Counted from the first letter of the stretch, positions 44,619 through 54,144 are shown. The stretch: DNA of 64,000 nt from Kribbella italica (GCF_014205135.1 NZ_JACHMY010000001.1:1240001-1304000), one strand, 5' to 3'. Program-made: numbers and translations. Notes: generated from the sequence alone by a model not told the origin.

Positions 44619-45422
44619 TCAGGGGCGGACCCAGACGGTCCAGCGTTCTAGGCGGTGGTAGGTGAGGCGTTGGTAGACGGGCTGGCCGGCGTCGCTGGCG
44701 ATGAGGGTCGCCGGTTGGGTTGGATGATGGGTGGTGGCGGCCCAGGTGATGGCGGCGCCGGCGCCTCGGCCTCGGGCTTGGGGGAGGACGGCGACGTTCT
44801 CGACGACGGTGAGGCCGTGGGCGGTGTGGGCTACTGAGGTAGCGAGCGGGGTGGTGCCGTCGTACGCCACCCAGGCGCTCGTGTCGTCGGCGAGGAAGCT
44901 CGGGGAGTAGAGGGAACCGGGTTCGTACGGCTGGAGTTCGGGGAGTGGGTAGCCCTCGATGAGGACTCGTTCGGCGTCGGCGAGGGTGGGATCGTCGGTG
45001 ACCTGGCGGATCTCGAGGTCGGTGGTCGGCGGGGTGATCGGCGTACCGGGGAAGCGCATCATCAGCGGGGGATGGCCTGCGAGGGCCAGGCCGTACGGCG
45101 TGAGGTCGCCGGTCGGCCAGGCGCTGACGTACAGGTACGGGACGGTGCGGGGGAGTTCGCGGTCGATGGATGCGATCACTTCGGCGGGGTCGACCGGTTG
45201 TTTCGGGACGATCCAGTTGGTGATCGGGCCGCGGTCGCCGAGGATGCCGCCGGCCCAGGTGTCGCCGTCGTACCAGGGACGGTCGGCCCGCCGGGCGGCC
45301 GCGACGGCCCAGGACGCGTGGGCGAGGACCGCCTGGCGGACGAATGAATCGTCGGCGGGGACCTCCGGCTCCCAGCCGGTCGTGAGGTGTTCGTCCTCCG
45401 GCGGCAGGATCGATGAGCTCAT
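44619..45422 (-). CDS. GNAT acetyltransferase
   Basis: A 267-residue protein; the C-terminal 130 residues form a GNAT domain (LEIRQVTDDPTLADAERVLI; VENVAVLPQARGRGAGAAIT; YQRLTYHRLERWTVW). The N-terminal 130 residues are another, more diverged unit. Substrate unknown. ATG 45422 is preferred to ATG 45431 because GAGGAG lies 9 bases upstream of it. An imperfect palindrome AAATATCCGGAGATTT (45465-45480) lies upstream and may be an operator. Confidence 0.82.
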   Translation of the reverse strand: MSSSILPPEDEHLTTGWEPEVPADDSFVRQAVLAHASWAVAAARRADRPWYDGDTWAGGILGDRGPITNWIVPKQPVDPAEVIASIDRELPRTVPYLYVSAWPTGDLTPYGLALAGHPPLMMRFPGTPITPPTTDLEIRQVTDDPTLADAERVLIEGYPLPELQPYEPGSLYSPSFLADDTSAWVAYDGTTPLATSVAHTAHGLTVVENVAVLPQARGRGAGAAITWAATTHHPTQPATLIASDAGQPVYQRLTYHRLERWTVWVRP

Positions 45423-45573
45423 GCGGATCATCTCCTCGACAGACGTCGATTCACTGTCGCACGAAAATATCCGGAGATTTCTCTGCGAGTGATGTCGAGG
45501 ATCGTCGGGTCGCTGCGATCAGGGGGTGCGGCATCCATCACGGGGTGCCCGGGGACTGAATGGGTGGGACACC

Positions 45574-46926
45574 ATGACGGGAAGTTCGGCAGCGCGGTCC
45601 GGGGTCGACGGGCTGCGGGCGGCGGTGCAAGGCGAGGTGCTCACGGACCTCGATGCGGCGTACGAGGTGGCGGGGAAGACGTTCAACGTGCAGGGGTATC
45701 CGGCGGTGGTCGTGCGGTGTGCGGGTGCCGAGGACATTGCGGCGGCGCTGCGGTACGCCGGGGAGCATCAGCTGCCGGTGGCGGTGCGGAGCGGCGGGCA
45801 TCATCCGGCCGGGTTCGGGACGAACGACGGGGGACTGGTGATCGATGTCGGCCTCCTGGACGAGGTGTCGGTGCTGCCGGATCGGCGGACGGTTCGGATC
45901 GGGACCGGGGCAACCTGGGGACGAGTGGCCAAGGAGCTGGGGAGTTCGGGGCTGGCGATCTCGTCGGGTGACACGGCTGCGGTGGGGGTCGGCGGGTTGC
46001 TCGGTGGCGGTGGGATCGGATGGATGGTGCGGCGCCTCGGGCTGGCGCTCGACAGCGTGGTCGGGGCCGAGGTGGTGACCGCCGATGGAGTCGCTCGCCG
46101 GGTGGATGCGGTGAACGAGCCGGAGCTGTTCTGGGGTGTTCGGGGTTCCGCTGGGAGCCTGGGCGTCGTCACGTCGTACGACGTGGTGGCGGTGGAGCAG
46201 CCGACGGTGCTGTTCGGGAGTCTGTTGTTCCCGTGGACGCAGCTCGAGCAGGTGGTGACCGGCTGGGCCGCGTATCTGGCGGATGCGCCGGTGGAGTTGT
46301 CCTCGTCGGTGCAGCTCCCGCCGACGATGGTCGCCGACCGGCAGGCGCCGATCGCCGTGATGGTGTGCGTCTCGGGTGATCTCGCGCAGGCCGAGCAGTT
46401 GCTCGCGCCGCTGCGGGCTCTCGGCACGGTGCTCACCGACACCGTGGCGGAGATCCCGTACGGCGACATCCTGACCACCGAGCAGATGCCGCCGGGCTGG
46501 ACGCTGCGGATGCGGAACGGGCTGTTCAACCGGTGGGCGCCTGAGCTGGTGGAGACGCTGGCCGAGGCCCGTCGGCGGATGCCGGCGATGGCGGTGGACG
46601 TTCGGGCGCTCGGGGGTGCGTACGGCGCGGTCGGTGCGGACGCGGCGGCGTTCGCGCATCGCGGGGCGCGGTTCATGGTGAACGCGGTTCTGCTCGGCAC
46701 GACTGAGATGTACGGCGGTCAGGTCGACGAGTTCGAGGAGCTCTGGAAGGGGCTGGCGCCGGAGCGTGCGTACGGGAACTTCCTGTCGCATCCGACGGCG
46801 GACGACCTCGACCGGTGCTTCCCGAAGTCCCATCGGGACCGGCTGGCGGCGTTGAAGGACGCGGTGGATCCGCAGGGGGTTTTCGGTACGGCGCTGACGG
46901 TGCCGCCGACCGAGCGCAGCGCCTGA
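45574..46926 (+). CDS. FAD-linked oxidoreductase (BBE/VAO type)
   Basis: A 450-residue oxidase of the FAD_binding_4 plus BBE type. FAD part: AVRSGGHHPAGFGTNDGGLV (the first His of GGHH is the usual covalent FAD site), GVGGLLGGGGIGWMVRRLGL, and GSAGSLGVVTSYDV. C-terminal BBE segment: ERAYGNFLSHPTADDLDRCF then KDAVDPQGVFGTAL. The Cys for a second covalent link is not evident, so FAD is likely bound once. Substrate unknown. ATG 45574 follows GGGTGGGA. Confidence 0.88.
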   Translation: MTGSSAARSGVDGLRAAVQGEVLTDLDAAYEVAGKTFNVQGYPAVVVRCAGAEDIAAALRYAGEHQLPVAVRSGGHHPAGFGTNDGGLVIDVGLLDEVSVLPDRRTVRIGTGATWGRVAKELGSSGLAISSGDTAAVGVGGLLGGGGIGWMVRRLGLALDSVVGAEVVTADGVARRVDAVNEPELFWGVRGSAGSLGVVTSYDVVAVEQPTVLFGSLLFPWTQLEQVVTGWAAYLADAPVELSSSVQLPPTMVADRQAPIAVMVCVSGDLAQAEQLLAPLRALGTVLTDTVAEIPYGDILTTEQMPPGWTLRMRNGLFNRWAPELVETLAEARRRMPAMAVDVRALGGAYGAVGADAAAFAHRGARFMVNAVLLGTTEMYGGQVDEFEELWKGLAPERAYGNFLSHPTADDLDRCFPKSHRDRLAALKDAVDPQGVFGTALTVPPTERSA

Positions 46927-47012
46927 CTGACGCGTTGTTCGACCACTGACGCGATGTATCGGGCCAGTCGCCGAACAAGGGAGCAGTCGTCGAACAGCGC
47001 GGTGGTCAAGGC

Positions 47013-48365
47013 CTAGGTGGGTGATTCAGGGGGGAGGTGGGTGAGGCGGTCGCGGAGGTAGTTCTGCTCGGCGGTGTTGCGGGTGCGGTCGAGGGCGGCC
47101 TCGTACTGGGCGCGGGCGTCGTCGTACCGGCCGGCGAGTTCGTGGAGGTGGGCGAGGACCGACAGGCGGCGGTGGTGGTCGCCGAGGTGGCGGTCGTCGG
47201 CGAGGGCGTCGACGATCGCGATCCCGGCGTCCGGGCCGTCGGTCATTGCGACCGCCACGGCCTGACCGAGGCGGACCATCGGGCCGGGGTCGATCTCGGC
47301 GAGGATGCGGTAGAGGCCGGCGATCTGTTCCCAGTCGGTCGATTCGACCGAGTCGGCCTCGCTGTGGACGGCCGCGATTGCTGCTTCCAGTTGGTACGGG
47401 CCGACGCGGCCGGACTGCAGGGTTGCCTCGATGAGGGTGGTGCCTTCGGCGATCTCCGAGGTGTACCAACGGGTGCGGTCCTGGCGGTCGGCCGGGACGA
47501 GGTCGCCGCCGGGGCCGGTCCGGGCGTCGCGGCGTGCGTGGGTGAGGACCATCAGCGCCAGCAGCCCGGCGACCTCGCCTGTTGGCGCAGCGGGGTGGCG
47601 CTGGGCCGGGGGAGCGTCGGCGGGGTCGCGGTCAGAGGCGACGGACTGGTGGAGCATGCGGGTGATGCGAAGCGCTTCGGCGGCCAGGTCGAGGCGTTGC
47701 AGGTCCTGGCCGGAGCTGGCGGTGTGGCCTTCGTTGAAGATCAGGTAGAGGACGTGCAGGACGGCGCGCAGGCGTTCGTCGTACTCGTCGCCGGTCGGTA
47801 GTTCGAACCTGGCGCCGGCCTCCTTGATCAGGCGCTTGGCGCGGCTGATGCGCTGGGCGACCGTCGACTCCGGGACCAGCAAAGCGGCGGCGACCTCGGC
47901 GGTGGTCAGGCCGCCGACCGAGCGGAGGGTCAGTGCGATCTGTGAGGCCGCGCTGAGGGTTGGGTGGCAGCAGAGGATCAGCAGGCGGAGGGTGTCGTCG
48001 GTGTCCTCGGTCTCGGCGACGACTGGGGTGCGCAGGAAGTCGGTGAGCTCGCGCTGCCTCCGGGCGTTGTCGCGGCGCCAGCCGTCCATCAGCCGACGGG
48101 AAGCGACGCTGATCAACCAACCAACCGGTTGTACGGGTACGCCTTGCTCGCGCCACTGCGCGGACGCCGCGAGCAGCGCCTCCTGGACGGCGTCCTCGCA
48201 CTGGTCGAACACGCCGTACCGCCGCACCAGCGTCGCCAACGCCTTCGGCGCCCCAGCCCGAATCGCCGCCTCGAGCTCCCCATCAGGTGCGACCGCTCCG
48301 GCGGAGTGGGTCGCATCGCGCGCGGTGTCGGGATCTCCGGGAATCACAGGTACCGGATCACTCAC
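47013..48365 (-). CDS. ECF42-type RNA polymerase sigma factor with C-terminal TPR-like domain
   Basis: A 450-residue sigma factor: region 2 (LVRRYGVFDQCEDAVQEALL), region 4 (LTLRSVGGLTTAEVAAALLV; TVAQRISRAKRLIKEAG), then a long C-terminal extension (DUF6596/TPR-like, YLIFNEGHTASSG). This layout together with an adjacent YCII/DGPF gene defines the ECF42 group, which lacks an anti-sigma factor; the extension itself controls activity. GTG 48365 overlaps the YCII stop by 8 bases. Confidence 0.9.
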   Translation of the reverse strand: MSDPVPVIPGDPDTARDATHSAGAVAPDGELEAAIRAGAPKALATLVRRYGVFDQCEDAVQEALLAASAQWREQGVPVQPVGWLISVASRRLMDGWRRDNARRQRELTDFLRTPVVAETEDTDDTLRLLILCCHPTLSAASQIALTLRSVGGLTTAEVAAALLVPESTVAQRISRAKRLIKEAGARFELPTGDEYDERLRAVLHVLYLIFNEGHTASSGQDLQRLDLAAEALRITRMLHQSVASDRDPADAPPAQRHPAAPTGEVAGLLALMVLTHARRDARTGPGGDLVPADRQDRTRWYTSEIAEGTTLIEATLQSGRVGPYQLEAAIAAVHSEADSVESTDWEQIAGLYRILAEIDPGPMVRLGQAVAVAMTDGPDAGIAIVDALADDRHLGDHHRRLSVLAHLHELAGRYDDARAQYEAALDRTRNTAEQNYLRDRLTHLPPESPT

Positions 48366-48747
48366 CCGGGTCCAGCTGCGCCAGGCCCGCTTCGTCCAGG
48401 TCGCGGATCGGGCGGACCTCGATGCGCTGGACGGCGGCGTACGGGACGTCGGCGGCGATCTCCAGGGCGCGGTCGATCGACGGGACCTCGACGACCAGAG
48501 CACCGGCGAGGAACTCCTTGGTCTCCAGGAACGGGCGGTCCGAGATCACCGGTGTACCGGCGACGGTCTGCACGGTCTTGGACTCCGACGGCAGCTCCAG
48601 CGCGAGGATCTGCACCAGCTCGCCCGCGGAGCGCAGCCGGCCGATGCGGTCGACCAGGTCGTCGCCGCCGATCAGCGCGCGGCGCTGCTCGGCGGTCAGG
48701 CCCTCCAGGGCCTCGGGATTGTTGTGGATCAGCAGCAAGAACTTCAC
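48358..48747 (-). CDS. YCII (DGPF) family protein, ECF42 partner
   Basis: A 129-residue YCII-like protein (KFLLLIHNNPEALEGLTAEQ; GTPVISDRPFLETKEFLAGA; VQRIEVRPI). DGPF/YCII proteins are the conserved neighbours and likely targets or partners of ECF42 sigma factors. GTG 48747 is chosen (a second GTG lies just before). Expressed together with the sigma factor. Confidence 0.88.
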   Translation of the reverse strand: MKFLLLIHNNPEALEGLTAEQRRALIGGDDLVDRIGRLRSAGELVQILALELPSESKTVQTVAGTPVISDRPFLETKEFLAGALVVEVPSIDRALEIAADVPYAAVQRIEVRPIRDLDEAGLAQLDPGE

Positions 48748-48870
48748 CACCCCATTGTCGCGATCCAGGCGGTCCACGTCCGCTGGTTTCTGTGGAGCCG
48801 GTCACGTAAGGGTTCACCGGTACTACGTCCTGACCTGATCATGGAACCGTGAGTGCATTCCGGGGGCGTT

Positions 48871-49644
48871 GTGCCTGATATCTCCCTGTGGACGATCGTG
48901 TTCCTGGTGGTCGCGGCCTTCTCGGCCGGATGGATCGACGCGGTGGTCGGCGGCGGCGGGCTGATCCAGCTCCCCGCGATGCTGCTCGGCCTGCCGAACG
49001 CGTCGCCCGCGCAGATCCTGTCGACCAACAAGATCTCCTCGCTGTGCGGTACGGCGACCAGCGCGGTCACGTTCGGGGTGAAGGTCCGCCCGGACCGCCG
49101 GACCGTGATCCCGTTGACGATCCTGGCCGGCCTCGGCGCGGCCGGCGGGGCACTGGTCGCGACGAAGATCCCGATGAGCTGGTTCAAGCCGATCGTGCTC
49201 GTGCTGCTGATCGGCGTCGCGATCTACACCGCGCTGAAACCGTCCCTCGGCGCCCGCACCGCGCTCAGGTGGGACGGCCGGCGCCACTACGTCGCCGCCG
49301 GCGCGGTCGGCCTGCTGATCGGCTTCTACGACGGCGCGGTCGGGCCCGGGACCGGTTCGTTCCTGATCTTCGCGCTGGTCGGCCTGCTCGGCTACAACTT
49401 CCTCCGCGCCAGCGCGAAGGCGAAGATCGCGAACGTCGCCACGAACCTCGGCGCGATCGCCGTGTTCGCCGCGCACGGCGCCCCGCTGTGGGGCCTAGGC
49501 CTGACGATGGGCGCCGCCAACATGGTCGGCGGCCTGCTCGGAGCCCGTACGGCGGTCGCCCGCGGTAGCAAGTTCGTCCGGGTCGTCTTCCTGGTCGTGG
49601 TCAGCGCCCTGATCCTCCGCCTCGGCTACGACATCTTTGCCTGA
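48871..49644 (+). CDS. TSUP-family permease (TauE/SafE type)
   Basis: A 257-residue membrane protein with seven to eight helices and the two half-repeats of TSUP: AAFSAGWIDAVVGGGGLIQL with TNKISSLCGTATSAVTF, and LIGFYDGAVGPGTGSFLIFA. Transports sulfite, sulfonates or organic acids. GTG 48871 is preferred over GTG 48853 because GGGGG lies 5 bases before. Divergent from the YCII-sigma operon. Confidence 0.88.
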   Translation: MPDISLWTIVFLVVAAFSAGWIDAVVGGGGLIQLPAMLLGLPNASPAQILSTNKISSLCGTATSAVTFGVKVRPDRRTVIPLTILAGLGAAGGALVATKIPMSWFKPIVLVLLIGVAIYTALKPSLGARTALRWDGRRHYVAAGAVGLLIGFYDGAVGPGTGSFLIFALVGLLGYNFLRASAKAKIANVATNLGAIAVFAAHGAPLWGLGLTMGAANMVGGLLGARTAVARGSKFVRVVFLVVVSALILRLGYDIFA

Positions 49645-49702
49645 AGCAACCATCCGCGGGCGGCGCCGCCGGACCGGCTCCGGATGGACTACCGTCTCCG
49701 GC

Positions 49703-50215
49703 ATGAAGGTCCTGTACGACGGCCCGGTGCACGTCTCCTACTTCCAGATCTACGTGATGTCCGGCGGGACGTTCGCGAGCGACCCGGCGGAGTCGAACCA
49801 CGGCCAGGCCAACGGACTCTGCGGCGCCGCGCTGCCGGGAACCCTGTTCCTGACCACCGGCCTGCACACCGGGCAGACCCACTTCACCCTCGAGCTGTAC
49901 GCCGACCAGCCGCCCCTCGACGACACCTGGGAGGAGATCGTCGAGGCGTCCTTCCGCCCGGTCGAGGACGAGATCGCGCTGGTCGAGTGGGCCGGCGAAG
50001 CGGTCCACCTCCTCGACCTGCCGATCGGCGACTACCGCGTCCGCTACTGCGCGACCGGAATGGACGCGGCCGCGGCGGCCGACACGGTGAAGGACGACGA
50101 GGCGCCGATCGACCGCTACCTGCTCCAGTTCTGGCCGGCCGCGCCGCAGCCCGACGCGATCCTCAAGCAGACCGCGGAAGTCGCCGAGTACTGGCACCAC
50201 GCCTGGAAGGACTAG
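49703..50215 (+). CDS. Unrecognised protein, paralog of the product at 51052-51558
   Basis: A 170-residue soluble protein. I do not recognise the family. Motifs shared with its paralog: QIYVMSGG, GQANGLCGAALPGTLFLTTG, PLDDTWEEIVEASF, YRVRYCATGMD, DRYLLQFWPA. Identity is roughly 45% by eye. The conserved WEEIVE and Cys-containing YRxRYCAxxMD suggest a functional core. TACCGT lies 7 bases before ATG 49703 (leaderless). The methyltransferase start follows 2 bases after its stop. Confidence 0.72.
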   Translation: MKVLYDGPVHVSYFQIYVMSGGTFASDPAESNHGQANGLCGAALPGTLFLTTGLHTGQTHFTLELYADQPPLDDTWEEIVEASFRPVEDEIALVEWAGEAVHLLDLPIGDYRVRYCATGMDAAAAADTVKDDEAPIDRYLLQFWPAAPQPDAILKQTAEVAEYWHHAWKD

Positions 50216-50217
50216 CC

Positions 50218-50970
50218 ATGGTCGATTACGACGACCGCCTGCACAGCGTCTACGCCGCCGGCCGGGCCATCGGCCAGGAGACCATCGACGCCTGGATGCA
50301 CGCGTTCGCCGAAGTCGTCCCACCGCAGCGCCCGCTGACGGTCCTCGACCTCGGCTCGGGGACCGGCCGCTTCACGGGAGCGCTGGCCGAGACGTTCGGC
50401 GGACCGGCGTACGGCGTGGAGCCGTCGGCCCGGATGCGCGAGCAGGCGCCGGCGCATCCCGGCGTGACCTACCTCGAAGGATCCGCCGAGGCGATCCCGA
50501 TGCCGGACGCGTCGTGCGATGTGGCGCTGCTGTACTTGTCCTTCCACCACTTCACCGACCAGCAGCAGGCGTTCCACGAACTGCATCGCGTCCTGAGGCC
50601 CGGCGGCGTCGTGCTGCTGCGCAGCCAGTTCGCCGACCGGATGCCGGACCTGCCCTGGTACCGGTACTTCCCGTCGGCCCGAGCGGTCGACGCCGCGATG
50701 TACCGGACGGTCGAGGAGACCGAGCGGCTGGCGCGGGCGGCGAACCTCGTTCCGGACGACGAGGTGCGCGTGGTCGAGGCCGAGCGGCAGCGCACCCTCG
50801 AGACGCTGTACGAGCGGATGAGCACGCGGGCGCTGTCGACGTTCGAGCACCTGCCGGCCGACGAGATGGACGCCGGCTTCGAGCAGTTCCGCCGCGATGC
50901 CGTAGCGGATCCGGACCGGCCGACACCGGTGATCCCGGCAACGGTGATGGTGCTCCGCCGGGTCGCCTGA
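50218..50970 (+). CDS. SAM-dependent methyltransferase (class I)
   Basis: A 250-residue protein with motif I VLDLGSGTGRFTGALAE, motif II-like YGVEPSARMREQA, and the later LRPGGVVLLRSQFADRM. Substrate is likely a small molecule; the UbiE/UbiG-type layout is generic. It starts 2 bases after the first unknown paralog and is certainly coexpressed with it. Confidence 0.9.
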   Translation: MVDYDDRLHSVYAAGRAIGQETIDAWMHAFAEVVPPQRPLTVLDLGSGTGRFTGALAETFGGPAYGVEPSARMREQAPAHPGVTYLEGSAEAIPMPDASCDVALLYLSFHHFTDQQQAFHELHRVLRPGGVVLLRSQFADRMPDLPWYRYFPSARAVDAAMYRTVEETERLARAANLVPDDEVRVVEAERQRTLETLYERMSTRALSTFEHLPADEMDAGFEQFRRDAVADPDRPTPVIPATVMVLRRVA

Positions 50971-51051
50971 CGCTCCCGAACCCGGCCGGGCACCTTGCCC
51001 GTTCGTGCAGATCCTCTACTGCGTGTCCGTCCGGCGACCTAGGGTCGCGAC

Positions 51052-51558
51052 ATGACGACGATCTTCGACGGGCGGATGGGCCTGACGTTCGGCCAGATCT
51101 ACCTGATGACCGGTGGGGTGGACTGGCCCGATTTCGACGACTCCCGCCGGGGCCAGGTCAACGGCCTGCTCGGCGCCGCCCAGCCCGGCCGGTTGCTGCT
51201 GACGACCGGCCTGCACAGCGGCGAAGTAGGGCTCCGGGTCGAGCGGCTGGACGAGGAGCCCGTGCTCGACGACACCTGGGAGGAGATCGTCGAGGTGTCC
51301 TTCGAGCCCGCGGGCCCGGCGCTGCTGCTGCACGGTCTCGACTCGAGCCAGTTCGTGAAGACCGAGCTGCCGGTCGTGAGCTACCGGGCTCGCTACTGCG
51401 CCGCCGACATGGACAAGGGCAAGGAGATCGACGTGGTCAGCGACGACGAGCCGGTCGTCGACCGCTACCTGCTCCAGCTCTGGCCGGCCGCCCCGGCGCC
51501 GGACGTGATCCGCAAGCAGACCTCGGCCACCGCGTCGTACTGGCACCAAGAGCACTGA
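51052..51558 (+). CDS. Unrecognised protein, paralog of the product at 49703-50215
   Basis: A 168-residue soluble protein, clearly homologous to the product at 49703 along the whole length (QIYLMTGG, GQVNGLLGAAQPGRLLLTTG, VLDDTWEEIVEVSF, YRARYCAADMD, DRYLLQLWPA). Family not recognised. TAGGGT lies 6 bases before ATG 51052 (leaderless), so it has its own promoter. Confidence 0.72.
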   Translation: MTTIFDGRMGLTFGQIYLMTGGVDWPDFDDSRRGQVNGLLGAAQPGRLLLTTGLHSGEVGLRVERLDEEPVLDDTWEEIVEVSFEPAGPALLLHGLDSSQFVKTELPVVSYRARYCAADMDKGKEIDVVSDDEPVVDRYLLQLWPAAPAPDVIRKQTSATASYWHQEH

Positions 51559-51580
51559 CAGCACCAAGCGCTAGGGAGCC

Positions 51581-52699
51581 CTAGACGTCCCAGTGCGCCT
51601 TCACCGCTGAAGGCTTGCGGAAGACCAGCCCACGCGGCGGAGGCGACGACGGCGCGAGCCGCAACCCCGGCAACGCCAACGCGGCCCGCAGCGCGGTGAG
51701 CGCCTCGAGCCGGGCCAGGTGCATGCCGAGGCAGATGTGCGGACCACTGGCCCAGGCCAGGTGCCGCCGGGCGTTCGTACGCCGTACGTCGAACTCGTCC
51801 GGCGACGCGAAGACCGAAGGATCGCGACCGGCGCCGGCCAGCGAGACGACGACCAGGTCCCCTCGACGGATCGAGCAGCCGGCGAGCTCGATGTCCTCGG
51901 TCGCGTACCGGTCGACCACAGCGGCCGCGGGCTCCAGCCGCAACGACTCCTCCAGCGCGTTGGGCAGCAACGACGGGTCGGCCAGCACCTGGTCGAGCTG
52001 CGCGCGAGAAGTCAGCAGGTGCCACAGGCAGTTGGTGATCATGCCCTCGGTGGTCTCGATGCCGCCGAACATCAGTACCGCCGCGTTCGCCACCACCTCG
52101 TCCACGCCGAGCCCGGCGTGCGCCGCCTCGGCGACCAGCGAGTCCGACGACTCGATGCCGGAGGCAACATGTGCGTGCAGCCGCCCGAACGCCTCGGCCC
52201 CGGCCGCGGTCACCCGCCGCCCGGCCGCGACGCCGGTCACCGAGTCCGAGATCGCCTCGTACCAGCCGAGCACGGTCGAGGCCGACGCCGGCGGCAGCCC
52301 GAGCGAGTAGGCCACCACCGCGACGGAGAGCGGACCGGCGAGAGTGCGCCGCAGGTCCGCCGCGCCGTCCTGGACAAAGGCCTCGACCAGCGACGAAACC
52401 GTCTCGTTCACCGGCTCGGTGAACCGGGCGCGCGTCTCCGCCAGCCCGAAGGCGTGCTCGAACGGCGCCCGGTGCGCCGAGTGCGCCGTACCGTCCAGCG
52501 ACAGCATCGACGGCCCGACCACCTGCGCCGTCGAGAACCGCGGATCGTCGACGGTGAACACCGTGGGATCCCGCAGCACCCGCACGGCCAGCTCGCGCCC
52601 ACTGACCACCCACCCGTCGAGCGCGTCCATCCACCCGACCGGTCGCACCGCCGCCAGCGCCGCGTGCGGGGACTCTTCCAACTCCGCCAAGGTCACCAT
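51581..52699 (-). CDS. Cytochrome P450
   Basis: A 372-residue heme monooxygenase, short for the family (about 400). I-helix oxygen motif FGGIETTEG; K-helix EESLR (ExxR); heme loop ASGPHICLGMHLAR with ligand Cys323. Substrate unknown, partners (ferredoxin) not nearby. It converges on the unknown paralog gene, with 22 bases between the stops. A family-typical PERF-like segment is diverged (FDVRRTNARRHLAW). Confidence 0.92.
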   Translation of the reverse strand: MVTLAELEESPHAALAAVRPVGWMDALDGWVVSGRELAVRVLRDPTVFTVDDPRFSTAQVVGPSMLSLDGTAHSAHRAPFEHAFGLAETRARFTEPVNETVSSLVEAFVQDGAADLRRTLAGPLSVAVVAYSLGLPPASASTVLGWYEAISDSVTGVAAGRRVTAAGAEAFGRLHAHVASGIESSDSLVAEAAHAGLGVDEVVANAAVLMFGGIETTEGMITNCLWHLLTSRAQLDQVLADPSLLPNALEESLRLEPAAAVVDRYATEDIELAGCSIRRGDLVVVSLAGAGRDPSVFASPDEFDVRRTNARRHLAWASGPHICLGMHLARLEALTALRAALALPGLRLAPSSPPPRGLVFRKPSAVKAHWDV

Positions 52700-52741
52700 C
52701 GGCCTCGATCGTACGACGGCCCTGACCTCGACTCGTTCGGA

Positions 52742-53443
52742 TCACCAGCCGCGACGCCGCCAGTCCGGCAGGGAAGGAGCCTCGGCGGCGATCGTCGTCG
52801 ACGGTCCGTGGCCGGGATGGATCGAGGTAGTGGGGGCGTAGCCGGTGAGAAGGGTCTCGACCGAGGTCATGATCGTGGGGAAGTCGGACAGCGGCCACCC
52901 GGTCAGGCCCGGGCCACCGGGAAACAGGGTGTCGCCGGTGAGCAGGTGGCCGGGCATCGCGAGGGTGATGCCGTCGGGGGAGTGGCCGGGGGTGTGCCGT
53001 ACGTGGAGGGTGAGCTCGCCGGCTGTGACGAGCTCACCGTCGGCCAGCTCGTGATCGATCCGGCCGGTCCAGAGCTCGCGGTCCGGGTCGAGCTGGATCC
53101 TCCCGCTGGGCAGCAGGTCCGCGGTCGCCGTACCGGCATCCCAGTGGCCGGTCGCCCGAGCCTGCTGTAGCTCGTGGGCCCAAACCTCAGCGGCGGCCCG
53201 GTGAGCGAGCACCGGAGCGTCGACCAGTTGCGCGAGCAGCGGCAGAGCGAGGTGGTGGTCCCAATGAGCGTGGGTCAGCACGATCGCGCGGATCCTGAGG
53301 TCCTGGACGGCGGCGGCCAGTCGCTCCGGTTCGTCGCCGGGGTCGACCAGCACCGCGTCCGAACCGTCGCTCGCGTGAACCACCCAGGTGTTGGTCGCCA
53401 GGGCACCCGTGACGATTCTGCGCAGTACGACGCCGTGGTCCAC
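52742..53443 (-). CDS. Metallo-beta-lactamase fold hydrolase (glyoxalase II-like)
   Basis: A 233-residue MBL-fold protein. Zinc site THAHWDHH (HxHxDH), later His in HTPGHSPDG, Asp in LTGDTLFPGG, and final His in IHPGHGPST. Glyoxalase II-like hydrolases split thioesters, for example mycothiol adducts in actinobacteria. GTG 53443 lies 2 bases after the stop of the DsbA-like gene, so it is the third gene of the 54632-52742 operon. Confidence 0.9.
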   Translation of the reverse strand: MDHGVVLRRIVTGALATNTWVVHASDGSDAVLVDPGDEPERLAAAVQDLRIRAIVLTHAHWDHHLALPLLAQLVDAPVLAHRAAAEVWAHELQQARATGHWDAGTATADLLPSGRIQLDPDRELWTGRIDHELADGELVTAGELTLHVRHTPGHSPDGITLAMPGHLLTGDTLFPGGPGLTGWPLSDFPTIMTSVETLLTGYAPTTSIHPGHGPSTTIAAEAPSLPDWRRRGW

Positions 53444-53445
53444 GG

Positions 53446-54144
53446 TCAGTTCCCGGCGGCGCGGACCAGGAGATCGGCGAAGACCTCCGGGCGGTCGTGG
53501 TCGACGACCGGGTAGCCCGCTGCCCAGGGGCCTTCCCAGTGAACGGTGATCCCCGGATTGTGTTCGGCCGAGCCGTCGGGGAGGAACAAGTGCGGGCTGC
53601 CGGTGATCTCGTCGCCCTGGCTGACGGCGAAGTCGTCCATCACGGCACGGCGGAAGGTGCCGTCGTCCAGGTCCGTGGTCAGCCGGGCGTGATCGAGGTC
53701 GAGGCCGGTCGCGAGGTCCAGCACGACCGCACGATGGCTGATCGATCGGCTGTGCAGCCAGAAGCCGATCCGCAGGGCCCGGTCGAGCTGCTCGCCGGCG
53801 GACAGGCTCTGCGCCTTCGCCGCCAGGACGGCCTCGGCGGCGAGCAGCACCGTGTGGGGGTAGAGGTCGTCGGCCGCGGACCAGACCCGGAAGCCCGCCG
53901 CCGGTTCGATCTGGCCGAGGCCGACCGCTTCGGTGTCGGTTCCCCGGCGCGGGTGCGGTCCGTCGAAGAGCTCGAGCGGGAAGACGTGGTGGTCGAACCG
54001 GACCACGTCGTCGAGCCCGAGCTCGGTGCGGGTCCGCCACAACCGGTGGACGGCGACGTGGGCGAACGGGCAGAGCAGGTCGGACCAGATCTGGATCGTG
54101 CGCGGCGCGGTCGCGGGCCGGGCCGAGGTGCTCGTGGTGGTCAT
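53446..54144 (-). CDS. DsbA-family thioredoxin-fold protein (HCCA isomerase-like)
   Basis: A 232-residue protein with a thioredoxin fold and helical insert: IQIWSDLLCPFAHVAVHRLW at the start, VVLDLATGLDLDHARL, and GSPHLFLPDGS carrying the cis-Pro. The active site is CPFA, with a single Cys, as in mycothiol- or glutathione-linked isomerases and nitroreductase-like DsbA proteins. Between PPOX and MBL genes it suggests a thiol-dependent detoxification set. ATG 54144 overlaps the PPOX stop (ATGA). Confidence 0.85.
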   Translation of the reverse strand: MTTTSTSARPATAPRTIQIWSDLLCPFAHVAVHRLWRTRTELGLDDVVRFDHHVFPLELFDGPHPRRGTDTEAVGLGQIEPAAGFRVWSAADDLYPHTVLLAAEAVLAAKAQSLSAGEQLDRALRIGFWLHSRSISHRAVVLDLATGLDLDHARLTTDLDDGTFRRAVMDDFAVSQGDEITGSPHLFLPDGSAEHNPGITVHWEGPWAAGYPVVDHDRPEVFADLLVRAAGN

